Of a stretch of DNA of 64,000 bases, positions 46,057 through 54,556 are shown one piece after another (the stretch's first letter is position 1; each line of letters opens with the position of its first letter). The translations under genes were made by a program, and so were the position numbers. The notes under the pieces are model-generated. The model had not been told where the DNA came from, did no database searches, and saw only the letters and a list, made by a program, of their open reading frames with translations. This DNA comes from Bifidobacterium colobi (GTDB lineage Bacteria > Actinomycetota > Actinomycetes > Actinomycetales > Bifidobacteriaceae). The DNA is taken from NCBI RefSeq assembly GCF_018555455.1, contig NZ_JAFEJU010000003.1:186001-250000 (forward strand), read 5' to 3'.

Positions 46057-47667
46057 ATGAGCGAGAACGATTATTACTGGCAGGTTGAATCCTCCGTGTA
46101 TGGCGGCACCGGCTATGCGCCGGCAACATTGGAGGAATACACGGCCATCGCCCGAGCGCTTGATGATGAGGCCTCGGCTCTTGCCGCGCTGGCAACATCG
46201 TGGAGTAGTGCCGCGTTGCAATTGCAAGCGCATCGCACCAGTGCGCCCATGTGTCCGGCGCTGTCGGCGGGCGAACCGCTTACTGCAACGGCAGGGCATA
46301 CCACGGTCTCCTATACGGTTTTGGGAGCGCGCTGCCAGGAGCACGCCGCCGAATGCACGAGGCTCAGCAGCGAGCTTTCGAGTACGGCCAGCCTCCTGAT
46401 TCGCGCGCACGCCTTGTATTCGGATGCGGAATTGTCTGCCAGACGTATCTTCACCGAATCGGTGCAGGCCGGCGTCCAGTTCAAACCGAAGCATGGACTG
46501 ATTGGCACAGCGGCTGTGGCAATCGGCGGACTAATTTCCGGCTGGGTGATTGAAGGCAAACCGAATCCGACATGGATGTCTACCTCAACCTACCCGTTCC
46601 AGGAGGGTGTGATGAGCGGATTGGGATCCTTTATCGGTGGCATTGCGCTTGGCGAGGGCGTGGAGCAAACCGATGAGGTCAATCAGGGTGCCGGAAAAAT
46701 CGCGAATGTATCCGGACCGGTTAAAGACATTGTGCAGGGCAACCATCTCGAAATCACCGAAGTGCATGCGCGCAACGAGGTGGTGCGCTCCAGCAACAGT
46801 GTGGGCAGCGCCCTGGAGAATCTGCGCCGACTCGGCGAGGAGCGGCTGGGCAAAATCAATCTCAACAGCGGCCTCGAATACGGTACCATCGCCGTCCAGC
46901 GTTACCAGAAAGCGGACGGTAGCAATGCGTGGCTGGTCACGATTCCCGGCACAGACGGTAAGAAGGATTCACCATTCGGCTGGGAACAGAACGTGGAGCT
47001 GATGAGTTCGGATAAGGAACGTCGCATGCGTGCCGACAGTGTGCGCATGGTGACGGGTGCCATGGAACAGGCGGGTATCGGTAAGGATGAGCCGGTGGCC
47101 TTGATTGGGCATTCGCAAGGCGGTATCGTGGCCGCAACCATAGCTTCCGATTGGTCCGAGGACTACAACATTGAGCATGTGGTCACGGCGGGATCCCCGG
47201 TGGCGAATCATCCGATTCCTTCCGACACGTGGGTAACAAGCGTGGAAATCGATGATGAGCTGGTTGGCGCCTTGGATGGTGCGGCAAATCCCGCAACGGA
47301 GAATTGGCTGACCGTTCGCGGCCACGTCTCCCCTGCCCCGGCAGCAAGTGCGAGCACCGTCAACGCCGATGGTTCCTGTACACCGGGCGCAACGCCGATT
47401 TATGGGGCTACTTCATATGATGCGGCACCAGTGGCGGGAGGCGCGACCAACGGCCGCGAACTCAGTCATTGGCTGAAGTACCATCAGGCCGCCTACCAGA
47501 ACGCCACTGATTTGGGGTCGCCTGCAGTGCAGCGCCATGAATCTCATTTCCAAAGCGTGATTGATGGTGAGCTCAAGGAAACTCGCTACTTCCAAGGCCG
47601 CATGACCTCCAGCACCACGCAGGCTCCAGCCGATTACTCCTCCCAAGTCCAAACCTTTGAGCAATAA
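46057..47667 (+). CDS. Alpha/beta-hydrolase with N-terminal WXG-like helical domain
   Basis: A 536-residue protein. The first 140 residues are helical (DDEASALAALATSWSSAALQLQAH and a Cys-containing segment), like Esx-type secretion domains, followed by a Gly-rich hydrophobic segment (IGTAAVAIGGLISGWVI). Residues about 285-410 are an alpha/beta-hydrolase lipase domain with WLVTIPGTD and nucleophile elbow GHSQGG (Ser353). Possible acid residues are in VEIDDELVG, and His in ELSHWLKYH near residue 475. The ATG at 46057 has a G-rich site; TTG 46045 is less likely. With the adjacent small WXG protein it resembles a type VII secretion substrate such as a lipase toxin. No immunity gene was recognised. 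Confidence 0.72.
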   Translation: MSENDYYWQVESSVYGGTGYAPATLEEYTAIARALDDEASALAALATSWSSAALQLQAHRTSAPMCPALSAGEPLTATAGHTTVSYTVLGARCQEHAAECTRLSSELSSTASLLIRAHALYSDAELSARRIFTESVQAGVQFKPKHGLIGTAAVAIGGLISGWVIEGKPNPTWMSTSTYPFQEGVMSGLGSFIGGIALGEGVEQTDEVNQGAGKIANVSGPVKDIVQGNHLEITEVHARNEVVRSSNSVGSALENLRRLGEERLGKINLNSGLEYGTIAVQRYQKADGSNAWLVTIPGTDGKKDSPFGWEQNVELMSSDKERRMRADSVRMVTGAMEQAGIGKDEPVALIGHSQGGIVAATIASDWSEDYNIEHVVTAGSPVANHPIPSDTWVTSVEIDDELVGALDGAANPATENWLTVRGHVSPAPAASASTVNADGSCTPGATPIYGATSYDAAPVAGGATNGRELSHWLKYHQAAYQNATDLGSPAVQRHESHFQSVIDGELKETRYFQGRMTSSTTQAPADYSSQVQTFEQ

Positions 47668-47682
47668 CCGTCAATCCCAATA

Positions 47683-47719
47683 TTGACAAAGTTGTCAAGA
47701 AAGGACTTAACAGTACAAT
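47683..47719 (+). promoter_or_regulatory. Promoter with TTGACAA/TTGTCAA operator
   Basis: TTGACAA-AG-TTGTCAA (47683-47698) is a perfect 7-bp inverted repeat overlapping the -35 TTGTCA; TACAAT (47714-47719) lies 16 nt further. It points to the small membrane gene at 47789 and purB. The repressor is unknown. Confidence 0.6.
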
Positions 47720-47788
47720 GACGAGTAGAAGACTGATAATCAAAACGCTGTGTCAGGCGATAAGTCGATTAATTGGAAGTGACGAGCA

Positions 47789-48220
47789 TTGAGTTGGGTC
47801 CCTTTGGTTCTCGGCAATGCAGTGAGCATTGTATTGCTGATTACCACGCCGATATTCTTGATCCTGCATATCGGACGAGCAGTAATCGCTGCAACATGGA
47901 AGCAATTTGGTAACGCTCTACTGCATATAGCCGGAGCGTTAGCCGCCTTTGCCGCCGAAGTGTGTTTCGTAGTACCCGGCCTATTCCCCTTCCAGGCCGG
48001 GTGCAACGACTTGCCGATTGCCGATCTCGGTCAGCAGACATTCCTCACCGACGAATGGAAAGCATGCGCTCCCGCTGCGTTCTGGGTGGTGCTCATCGGT
48101 ATGATTCCATGGATTGTTTCGTTGGTAATCATGGTTCGCACTCCCAAACCGTCACGCGACAAGTCTGAGGAGCCAACGATACAACCGCATACAAACCTTG
48201 AGGTTCACGGCTGGAAGTAA
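47789..48220 (+). CDS. Small multipass membrane protein upstream of purB
   Basis: A 143-residue protein of unknown function. Three hydrophobic segments are visible (LGNAVSIVLLITTPIFLIL, ALLHIAGALAAFAAEVCFVV, AFWVVLIGMIPWIVSLVIMV) with a hydrophilic C-terminus rich in Lys/Glu. It starts with TTG, preceded by a GGAAG-like site; no ATG is available near the start. Its stop is 11 bp before the purB ATG, so they are likely one transcript under the promoter at 47692. No sequence link to purine metabolism was found. Confidence 0.6.
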   Translation: MSWVPLVLGNAVSIVLLITTPIFLILHIGRAVIAATWKQFGNALLHIAGALAAFAAEVCFVVPGLFPFQAGCNDLPIADLGQQTFLTDEWKACAPAAFWVVLIGMIPWIVSLVIMVRTPKPSRDKSEEPTIQPHTNLEVHGWK

Positions 48221-48231
48221 CCTAGGAGATT

Positions 48232-49668
48232 ATGAAGCTTACTGATATTTCCCCTGCAATCGCATTGACCCCGCTTGATGGCCGTTACCATAACGCCACC
48301 GCTCCGCTCGTGGAATACCTGAGCGAACCCGCCCTGAATCGCGAACGCATGCGCGTCGAGGTCGAGTGGATGATTCTTCTGGCCAATGGCTTCGAGGGCA
48401 ACGGCAACCAGCCGATCGTGGACGGCGTTCACCCGTTCACCGAAGAGGAGAAGGCGTTCCTGCGCTCCATCCCCGAGGACTTCGGCGCTGAAGGCATCGC
48501 CGCACATGCCGCTCATGAGGCCGTGACCCACCACGACGTGAAGGCCGTGGAATACTACATCGACGACCAGTTCGCCAAGGCTCCGGCCGAGATGACCAAC
48601 ATCAACGATGCGCTGAAGACCCTTGTGCACTTCGCCTGCACCTCCGAAGACATCAACAACCTTTCCATCGCCCGCTGCGTGAAGAACGCGATGGAGAACG
48701 TCTGGACCCCGGCCTTCAAGGAAATCATCGACCATCTGGCCGAAAAGGCTGAGGAATACAAGGACAAGGCACTGCTCTCCCTGACCCACGGCCAGCCGGC
48801 AACCCCCACCACTCTCGGCAAGGAACTCGCCGTCTACGTGTACCGCTTGAACCGCCAGTTGAAGCACATCGAGAATCAGGAGTATCTGGGCAAGATCAAC
48901 GGCGCCACCGGTACGTTCGGCGCCCACCTGGCCGCATGCCCGGATGTGGACTGGGTTGCCGTCTCCCGTGAGTTCGTGACCAACCGTATGGGTCTGACTT
49001 GGAACCCGCTGACCACCCAGATCGAATCCCATGACTGGCAGGCCGAACTGTACTCCACCGTTTCCCATGCGAACCGCATCATGCACAATCTGTGCGTGGA
49101 CGTGTGGATGTACATCTCCCGTGGCGTGTTCGCTCAGGTGCCGGTCAAGGGCGCCACCGGCTCCTCCACCATGCCGCACAAGGTGAACCCGATTCGCTTC
49201 GAAAACGCCGAAGCCAACTTCGAGATTTCCTGCTCGCTGCTCGACACGCTCTCCGCCACCCTCGTGGAATCCCGTTGGCAGCGCGATCTGACCGACTCCA
49301 CCACCCAGCGCAACATCGGTTCCGCACTCGGCTACTCCCAGCTGGCCCTGTACAACCTGATGGGTGGCCTGAAGTCCATTCACCCGAACGATCATGTGAT
49401 CTCCCGCGAGCTGGACGAGAACTGGGAGGTGCTTGGCGAGCCGATTCAGACCGCCATGCGCGCCTGCGAGCTTCGCGGCCTGCCGGGTATGGACAAGCCG
49501 TATGAGAAGGTCAAGGAATTGATGCGCGGCCACGAAATCAACAAGGAACAGGTCGAGGCGTTCATCGACCAGCAGTCCTTCGACCCCGAGACCGCGGCCC
49601 GTTTGAAGGCGCTGACTCCGGCCACTTACACCGGCGTGGCGTCCAAGCTGGTGGCCTTCGACCGCTGA
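48232..49668 (+). CDS. purB: Adenylosuccinate lyase
   Basis: Purine-biosynthesis enzyme that splits SAICAR and adenylosuccinate, releasing fumarate. 478 residues, ASL family length. The fumarate-lyase signature GSSTMPHKVNP is intact, and other blocks are TSEDINNLSIA, THGQPATPTTLGKE and the N-terminal TPLDGRYH. The ATG has an AGGAG site, 11 bp after the membrane gene. A strong hairpin terminator (49700-49729) follows. Confidence 0.97.
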   Translation: MKLTDISPAIALTPLDGRYHNATAPLVEYLSEPALNRERMRVEVEWMILLANGFEGNGNQPIVDGVHPFTEEEKAFLRSIPEDFGAEGIAAHAAHEAVTHHDVKAVEYYIDDQFAKAPAEMTNINDALKTLVHFACTSEDINNLSIARCVKNAMENVWTPAFKEIIDHLAEKAEEYKDKALLSLTHGQPATPTTLGKELAVYVYRLNRQLKHIENQEYLGKINGATGTFGAHLAACPDVDWVAVSREFVTNRMGLTWNPLTTQIESHDWQAELYSTVSHANRIMHNLCVDVWMYISRGVFAQVPVKGATGSSTMPHKVNPIRFENAEANFEISCSLLDTLSATLVESRWQRDLTDSTTQRNIGSALGYSQLALYNLMGGLKSIHPNDHVISRELDENWEVLGEPIQTAMRACELRGLPGMDKPYEKVKELMRGHEINKEQVEAFIDQQSFDPETAARLKALTPATYTGVASKLVAFDR

Positions 49669-49699
49669 ATGGCGTAAACCACACAGCAATATCACTGAC

Positions 49700-49729
49700 A
49701 GGGCGCGTGCGCGATTGCGTACGCGCCCT
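49700..49729 (+). terminator. Terminator after purB
   Basis: AGGGCGCGT ... ACGCGCCCT, a 9-bp perfect stem with a G/C-containing loop, followed by ACTATTAGT. Confidence 0.65.
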
Positions 49730-49730
49730 A

Positions 49731-49765
49731 CTATTAGTATCGAATCACTGTTATTAGTATCGAGT
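49731..49765 (+). repeat. Direct repeat TATTAGTATCGA upstream of the LPG-synthase-like gene
   Basis: The 12-mer TATTAGTATCGA occurs twice, 20 bp apart (about two helical turns), just after the purB terminator and about 30 bp before the GTG start. Could be a regulator site or part of the promoter. Confidence 0.4.
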
Positions 49766-49795
49766 CCACACTATCCAACGCGAACAGGAGTTCAG

Positions 49796-52210
49796 GTGGC
49801 AGAACCGGTTATCGACGATGTGGCGCCACGCCGCACCCGTGATTTCGCAGACCTCACCAGAGCCGCACTCTCCTTGCTGACCGCGGTCATCGTCATGGTG
49901 TTCGCCGTATTCATGGGCGGTATCACCCGCGGTGTGGAATCGGATGCGCACACCGCCGCGCAAGCCATCAACTGGCTCGCCAACTATCCATCCACCGTAC
50001 TGACCCAATTGGTCACCATCATCATGGTGGTGATGGTGCTGGCGCAAATCCTGCTAGCCCGAGAATGGTTGCAGGCAGCGGTTTCCGCCATCGCCATGTT
50101 CCTTGGCTATGGCACGGTGTGGGCACTCTCCTCCCTGATCAGCAGCCTCAGCGATCAGACACTCGCCTTGGCGCTGGTCTCCGCCGCCACCTCGTTCGGA
50201 TCGGGACTTTTACCGGACATCTATGCCGGCATGGCCGCGTTCCTTACGGCTGCCGGCCCCCGCCGCACGCGTTCCAGCGTGAAGTGGAGCTGGAACATCC
50301 TTTACATCACCGCCGGTGTCATGGTGGTATTGTCCTGGCATTCGGTGACCGGCATGCTGGTGTCCATGACGGCTGGTCGCACCGTAGGCATGCTGATTCG
50401 CTTCATCGTAGGCACGCAGAACAAGGGCGTCTGGGGCACCTCACTGGTCACCGCTTTGAGGGGCATCGGCTTGGACACCGCCACGTTGACACGGCATCAG
50501 GAACCGGTGACCCTCAACCGTGGTTCGTTCGCCACCTCGCTGGAAGACGACCTCACGCAAGGATCACGCCTGTACGATCTCACCACCACCAACGGGCGCA
50601 AATTCATCGTCTCCGTATTGGACGCGCAAACCCACACGGTTGGCTATTTGAAGCAGGTGTGGGATTGGATTCGTTTCACCAGCGTGTCCATTCGCCGCGA
50701 TAAATCCGTGCGTGATGCCGTGCAACATCATTTCTCGATGCTGCTCGGCCTGCACAATATCAAACTGCCTGCGCCATCCCCCTATGGCATTGCGGATACC
50801 GATGAATCCGCGATTCTGGTGCTCGATGCCAACACCATCGCCATGCCTGCCAATCTGAAAACGTTGACCAAGGCCGATGCCATCGCCTACATGCGCTATG
50901 TGTCCGTGGCGAACCGCCGCGGATACACGCATCGACGCATCACCCCCGATACGCTGGCCCGACTTGAGGATGGCACCCCGGTAATCGCCGGCTGGTCGAA
51001 TGGCGACAATGCATCCAGCACCGCAAACACCGCGCTTGACAAGGTGCAGATTCTATCTCTGCTCGCTGCGCTGATCGGCATGCAGCCCGCAATGGATGCC
51101 GCCCGTGAAGCCTGGGGCGATCTGACACTCAGCACATTGGTTCCGTTTATCCAAAAAGTGGCGGTTCCCTCCCCCACGAGAGCACTGGACACGTGGGATA
51201 AGCAGCTGCTCAAATCGTTGCGCAGCTCAATCACCGCATTGTCTGATGAAGACACCTCCGAAGCTGCGGAACCGGTGACGCTCGCCCGCTTCTCGTGGCG
51301 TTCGATGATTACGATGCTGCTGGTATTGGTCGCCGTGGTTGTGGTGTTCACCCAGCTCAAACCCGAAGAAATCATTGACGCACTCACCAATGCGAATCCG
51401 ATTATGGCCGTGGTGACGCTTACCTTCGGCGTTTGCGGCTGGATTGGTTCCTCAATCTCGCTTGGCGCACTGATGGATGCGCACAAGCGCGACAATACCG
51501 GAGTATTCATGAGCCAGGTTGCCGGTGGTTTCGCAACGGTTTCCATGCCCGCCGGCGTAGGTCCCTCGTTTGTGAATCTGCAGTTCCTGCGCAAGTCCGG
51601 TTACCGCAACACCACCGCCAGTGCCATTATGAGCGCTGCGCTGGTGGTGTATTACGGCGTTTATTTCGCCATGCTGGTGCTGATTGGCATGTTCACCGGC
51701 CGCAACATGCTTTCCGGTGCCATTCCTACCAACACACTGGTGATTGTGCTGGGTATTGTCGTGGTGGTGGTGTCGATAGCGATGATGATTCCGCCGGTTC
51801 GCCATTGGGTCACCCAGCAACTGATGCCGCTGGCCAAAACCTATATCAATCAGCTGCTTGACGTGCTCTCCCAGCCGAAGCAACTCACCATCAGCTGCGC
51901 CGGTGCATTGTTCCAGAACATCACCACCGGTTTGGCATTCTGGTCTGCACTGCAGGCGTTCGGATATGCCACGAATCCGATTGAGACCACGTTCGTGTTC
52001 ATGCTCGCCTACGCATTGGGTTCCGCCGTGCCGACTCCTGGCGGTTTGGGCGGTGTGGAAGCCGCGTTGACGTTTGCGTTCGTGGCGGTTGGCGTACCGC
52101 AGGCTGTGGCATTGTCCGCAACGCTGCTGCACCGTGTGGTGTTCTACTGGCTGCGTATTCCGCTGGGCGCTGCAGCAATGAAGTGGCTCGATCAGCACAA
52201 TCTGGTGTGA
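49796..52210 (+). CDS. Large membrane protein with LPG-synthase (MprF-like) flippase region
   Basis: An 804-residue multipass protein. The C-terminal half (about residues 500-800) is the lysylphosphatidylglycerol synthase TM region (UPF0104): LGALMDAHKRDNTG, PAGVGPSFVNLQFLRKSGY and the end TPGGLGGVEAALTFAFVAVG. The N-terminal part has further helices and a soluble middle domain (residues about 230-470) with a kinase-like look (ILVLDANTIAMPANLK) that was not assigned. It lacks the GNAT lysyl-transfer domain of true MprF. GTG start 49796 with AGGAG; upstream codons sit inside the purB terminator. Such proteins move lipids or modify lipid head groups; the substrate is unknown. Confidence 0.8.
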   Translation: MAEPVIDDVAPRRTRDFADLTRAALSLLTAVIVMVFAVFMGGITRGVESDAHTAAQAINWLANYPSTVLTQLVTIIMVVMVLAQILLAREWLQAAVSAIAMFLGYGTVWALSSLISSLSDQTLALALVSAATSFGSGLLPDIYAGMAAFLTAAGPRRTRSSVKWSWNILYITAGVMVVLSWHSVTGMLVSMTAGRTVGMLIRFIVGTQNKGVWGTSLVTALRGIGLDTATLTRHQEPVTLNRGSFATSLEDDLTQGSRLYDLTTTNGRKFIVSVLDAQTHTVGYLKQVWDWIRFTSVSIRRDKSVRDAVQHHFSMLLGLHNIKLPAPSPYGIADTDESAILVLDANTIAMPANLKTLTKADAIAYMRYVSVANRRGYTHRRITPDTLARLEDGTPVIAGWSNGDNASSTANTALDKVQILSLLAALIGMQPAMDAAREAWGDLTLSTLVPFIQKVAVPSPTRALDTWDKQLLKSLRSSITALSDEDTSEAAEPVTLARFSWRSMITMLLVLVAVVVVFTQLKPEEIIDALTNANPIMAVVTLTFGVCGWIGSSISLGALMDAHKRDNTGVFMSQVAGGFATVSMPAGVGPSFVNLQFLRKSGYRNTTASAIMSAALVVYYGVYFAMLVLIGMFTGRNMLSGAIPTNTLVIVLGIVVVVVSIAMMIPPVRHWVTQQLMPLAKTYINQLLDVLSQPKQLTISCAGALFQNITTGLAFWSALQAFGYATNPIETTFVFMLAYALGSAVPTPGGLGGVEAALTFAFVAVGVPQAVALSATLLHRVVFYWLRIPLGAAAMKWLDQHNLV

Positions 52211-52228
52211 CTCTGACGTGCAGCGGTC

Positions 52229-52260
52229 CCTTGTGCTTGAAAAACCTTGTACGCACAAGG
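52229..52260. terminator. Inverted repeat after the LPG-synthase-like gene
   Basis: CCTTGTGC ... GCACAAGG is an 8-bp perfect stem with a 16-nt loop, 19 bp after the stop. No U-run follows, so terminator is only possible. Confidence 0.35.
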
Positions 52261-52491
52261 ATTGCAAGCGACTAACAGCATGTCAGAACAAGGCGAAACG
52301 TCAACAAAACCGTGCGGAATCTTCCCCTATAGTGGCCAAGCTTCCACACAATGGGCACATTAGGCAAAAAATCGCTAAAAAAGATGTGAAAACCCTTATA
52401 AAATGCGGGTTTAGGTGGGGCCATGCGCTATTATCATGTGATGAATCGGACAGGTAACCGTGCCTGCCCACTGACCCAAGAAGGATGCTTT

Positions 52492-52773
52492 ATGGCATAC
52501 AACAAGTCTGATCTCGTCTCGAAGATTGCCCAGAAGTCCAACCTGACCAAGGCCCAGGCCGAGGCTGCTGTTAACGCCTTCCAGGATGTTTTCGTCGAGG
52601 CCATGAAGTCCGGCGAAGGCCTGAAGCTCACTGGTCTCTTCTCCGCTGAGCGCGTCAAGCGCGCTGCTCGCACCGGCCGCAACCCGCGTACCGGCGAGAC
52701 CATCAACATCCCGGCTTCCTACGGCGTGCGCATCTCCGCTGGCTCCCTGCTGAAGAAGGCTGTCACCGAGTGA
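52492..52773 (+). CDS. hup: HU-family DNA-binding protein
   Basis: A 93-residue histone-like protein that bends and compacts DNA. The family pattern is complete: MAYNKSDLVSKIAQKSNLTKAQ helices, GLFSAERVKRAARTGRNPRTGE beta-arm with GRNPxTGExxxIPAS, and a short KKAVTE end. No C-terminal Lys/Pro/Ala extension of mycobacterial HupB is present. Start ATG 52492 with AAGAAGGA; the longer upstream frame is leader. Convergent with pafA and separated from it by a hairpin terminator. Confidence 0.95.
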   Translation: MAYNKSDLVSKIAQKSNLTKAQAEAAVNAFQDVFVEAMKSGEGLKLTGLFSAERVKRAARTGRNPRTGETINIPASYGVRISAGSLLKKAVTE

Positions 52774-52815
52774 CCCTTCGCTCCTAGTGAGCCTCTCGCG
52801 CATCACGAGATAAGT

Positions 52816-52844
52816 AAAACCCCGACCATGACGGCCGGGGTTTT
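52816..52844. terminator. Bidirectional terminator between hup and pafA
   Basis: AAAACCCCG ... CGGGGTTTT is a 9-bp perfect stem with an A-run and a T-run on its two sides, so it can work for both convergent genes. Confidence 0.88.
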
Positions 52845-52874
52845 CTCGTATTGCAGGGACTGCTACTGCAGGAA

Positions 52875-54335
52875 TTACTGCAAGGTATCCATCAGCGATT
52901 CGAACTCCGCAGTGGGTTTGGCGCTGAACGGATCCAACAGCACCGCTTCCTTACGTTCGGGTGCCGTAACGGTCAGGTGGGTCCAGTCGGCGGAGAACTG
53001 GACGCCGGAGGCAAGGGCCGCTTCCACGAAACGTCCGCGCAAAGCCGCGCGCGTATCCGCCGGAGCCTCGTGAACCGCATGCTCCACCGCTTGCGCGGCC
53101 AACAGCTGGCGCATCTGCTCGCGTGTGGTCAGCGAACCATAGAGCCGCCCATTGGCGATGTCGTGATAGTCGAGTTCCAACTGCTCCAGTTGCGCGAACG
53201 TCACATTCGGACGACGATGGCGCAGCGCCTCGAAAACCCTCCGTTTTGCAGCCCAGTCCACGCGGTCGGCAAGTGCATCATAATCATGCTGTGCCAGAGC
53301 TTCCAACGCGCTATTCCACTCCCCCATGATTTCGGCAATGGAAGTGTTCGACAATGACGTGCTCATCGTGTCCGCATGCTGCTTCAGGAATGATTCGACG
53401 GCAGCATAATACTGGCGCTGCAGTTGCAGTGCGGTGACCGTTTGACCGGAGGCAAGCGCCAGTTCGGCATCCGGCGTGTCCAGGAATCGGCTTACCGCAC
53501 GGTTGGCTTGTGCGGGGGCGGCAAAAGCCCACTGCTCGAAACCGGACGGCTCGCCTTGGCGGAACGCCTCCTCGATTACGCACAGCACCAGATGGGTTAC
53601 GGCAAGCTTCATCCATGTGGCCCACTGCGAACGATTGGAATCGCCGATAATCACATGCAGACGGCGGAAGGAATCAGGATCGGCGTGCGGTTCGTCACGC
53701 GTGTTGACCATCGGGCGGGAGCGCGTGGTGGCCGAAGAGACCGCTTCGTCCAGAAAGTCGGCACGCTGGGTGATCTGGAAACCATCCGAGGTCATGCGTC
53801 CGGCACCGGTGAATAGCTGCCGGGTAATCAAAAACGGCAGCAGCTGATGTTCGATGGTTTCCAATGGTACGAAGCGGCGTACCAGATAGTTCTCATGGCA
53901 GCCAAACGCGTGGCCTGCGGAATCCACGTTGTTTTTAAACACATGGATGGTGGCGTGTTCACCGTAGGATTCACGCAACTTGGCCTGCGCCTTCAAGGCC
54001 AGATTCCGCATCACCTTCTCGCCGGCGAGATCCTGCGCCAAGGCTTCACGGGGGTCACGAGCCTCGGCCGTGGCGTATTCGGGGTGGGAGCCAACGTCAA
54101 GATAGAGGCGCGAGCCGTTCGTCAGGTAAGTGTTGGTGGAACGGGAGCGGGAGACGATGGGCTGGAACATGGTCATGGCCACTTGGCCGGCATCCACCGG
54201 CTTGTTGGCACCGGTCACCGCCACACCGTATTCGGTTTCCACGCCGAAAATACGGCAGAACCCGTCCATCTCAGCGGATGGCACGGGTTCTGTGGCGTGG
54301 AGGGTACGGGTACCGCTATCACGCAATTGGGGCAT
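52875..54335 (-). CDS. pafA: Pup-protein ligase PafA
   Basis: Carboxylate-amine ligase that joins the C-terminal Glu of Pup to Lys of target proteins. 486 residues, family length. Signature blocks: FGVETEYGVAV, the substrate-Asp block YLDVGSHPEYATAE, FKNNVDSAGHAFGCHENYLVRR, and SSATTRSRPMVNTRDEPHAD. There is an N-terminal extension of roughly 23 residues before the ETEYG core. Start: ATG 54335 (TGATG overlap with the pup stop) or GTG 54338 one codon earlier. Last gene of the dop/IMPase/pup/pafA group. The catalytic residues appear intact. Confidence 0.95.
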   Translation of the reverse strand: MPQLRDSGTRTLHATEPVPSAEMDGFCRIFGVETEYGVAVTGANKPVDAGQVAMTMFQPIVSRSRSTNTYLTNGSRLYLDVGSHPEYATAEARDPREALAQDLAGEKVMRNLALKAQAKLRESYGEHATIHVFKNNVDSAGHAFGCHENYLVRRFVPLETIEHQLLPFLITRQLFTGAGRMTSDGFQITQRADFLDEAVSSATTRSRPMVNTRDEPHADPDSFRRLHVIIGDSNRSQWATWMKLAVTHLVLCVIEEAFRQGEPSGFEQWAFAAPAQANRAVSRFLDTPDAELALASGQTVTALQLQRQYYAAVESFLKQHADTMSTSLSNTSIAEIMGEWNSALEALAQHDYDALADRVDWAAKRRVFEALRHRRPNVTFAQLEQLELDYHDIANGRLYGSLTTREQMRQLLAAQAVEHAVHEAPADTRAALRGRFVEAALASGVQFSADWTHLTVTAPERKEAVLLDPFSAKPTAEFESLMDTLQ

Positions 54336-54538
54336 CACTCGCCGCCTTTTTGCACGAAGCTGTTGACGTATTCCTCGGCATTGGTTTCCAACGTGGATTC
54401 GATGTCGTCAAGAATGCTGTCCAGCACGTCGGATTGGTCGTCGTTCTGCTGCTGTTGATTGGTTTCAACGGCAGCGAGCGCATCCTCCTCGTGGTTTTCC
54501 TGCGACTGGGATTGTGGTTGTTCGAATTGCTGTGGCAT
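54335..54538 (-). CDS. pup: Prokaryotic ubiquitin-like protein Pup
   Basis: A 67-residue intrinsically disordered tag protein. Gln/Glu-rich N-terminal half, conserved C-terminal helix region ([28 protein letters not shown]). It ends in GGE, so the attachable Glu is encoded directly and deamidation by Dop, required where the gene ends GGQ, would not be needed. The ATG is 18 bp after the IMPase-like stop; the stop overlaps the pafA start (TGATG). Confidence 0.96.
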   Translation of the reverse strand: MPQQFEQPQSQSQENHEEDALAAVETNQQQQNDDQSDVLDSILDDIESTLETNAEEYVNSFVQKGGE

Positions 54539-54556
54539 ATCTGTTATTGCCTTCTT

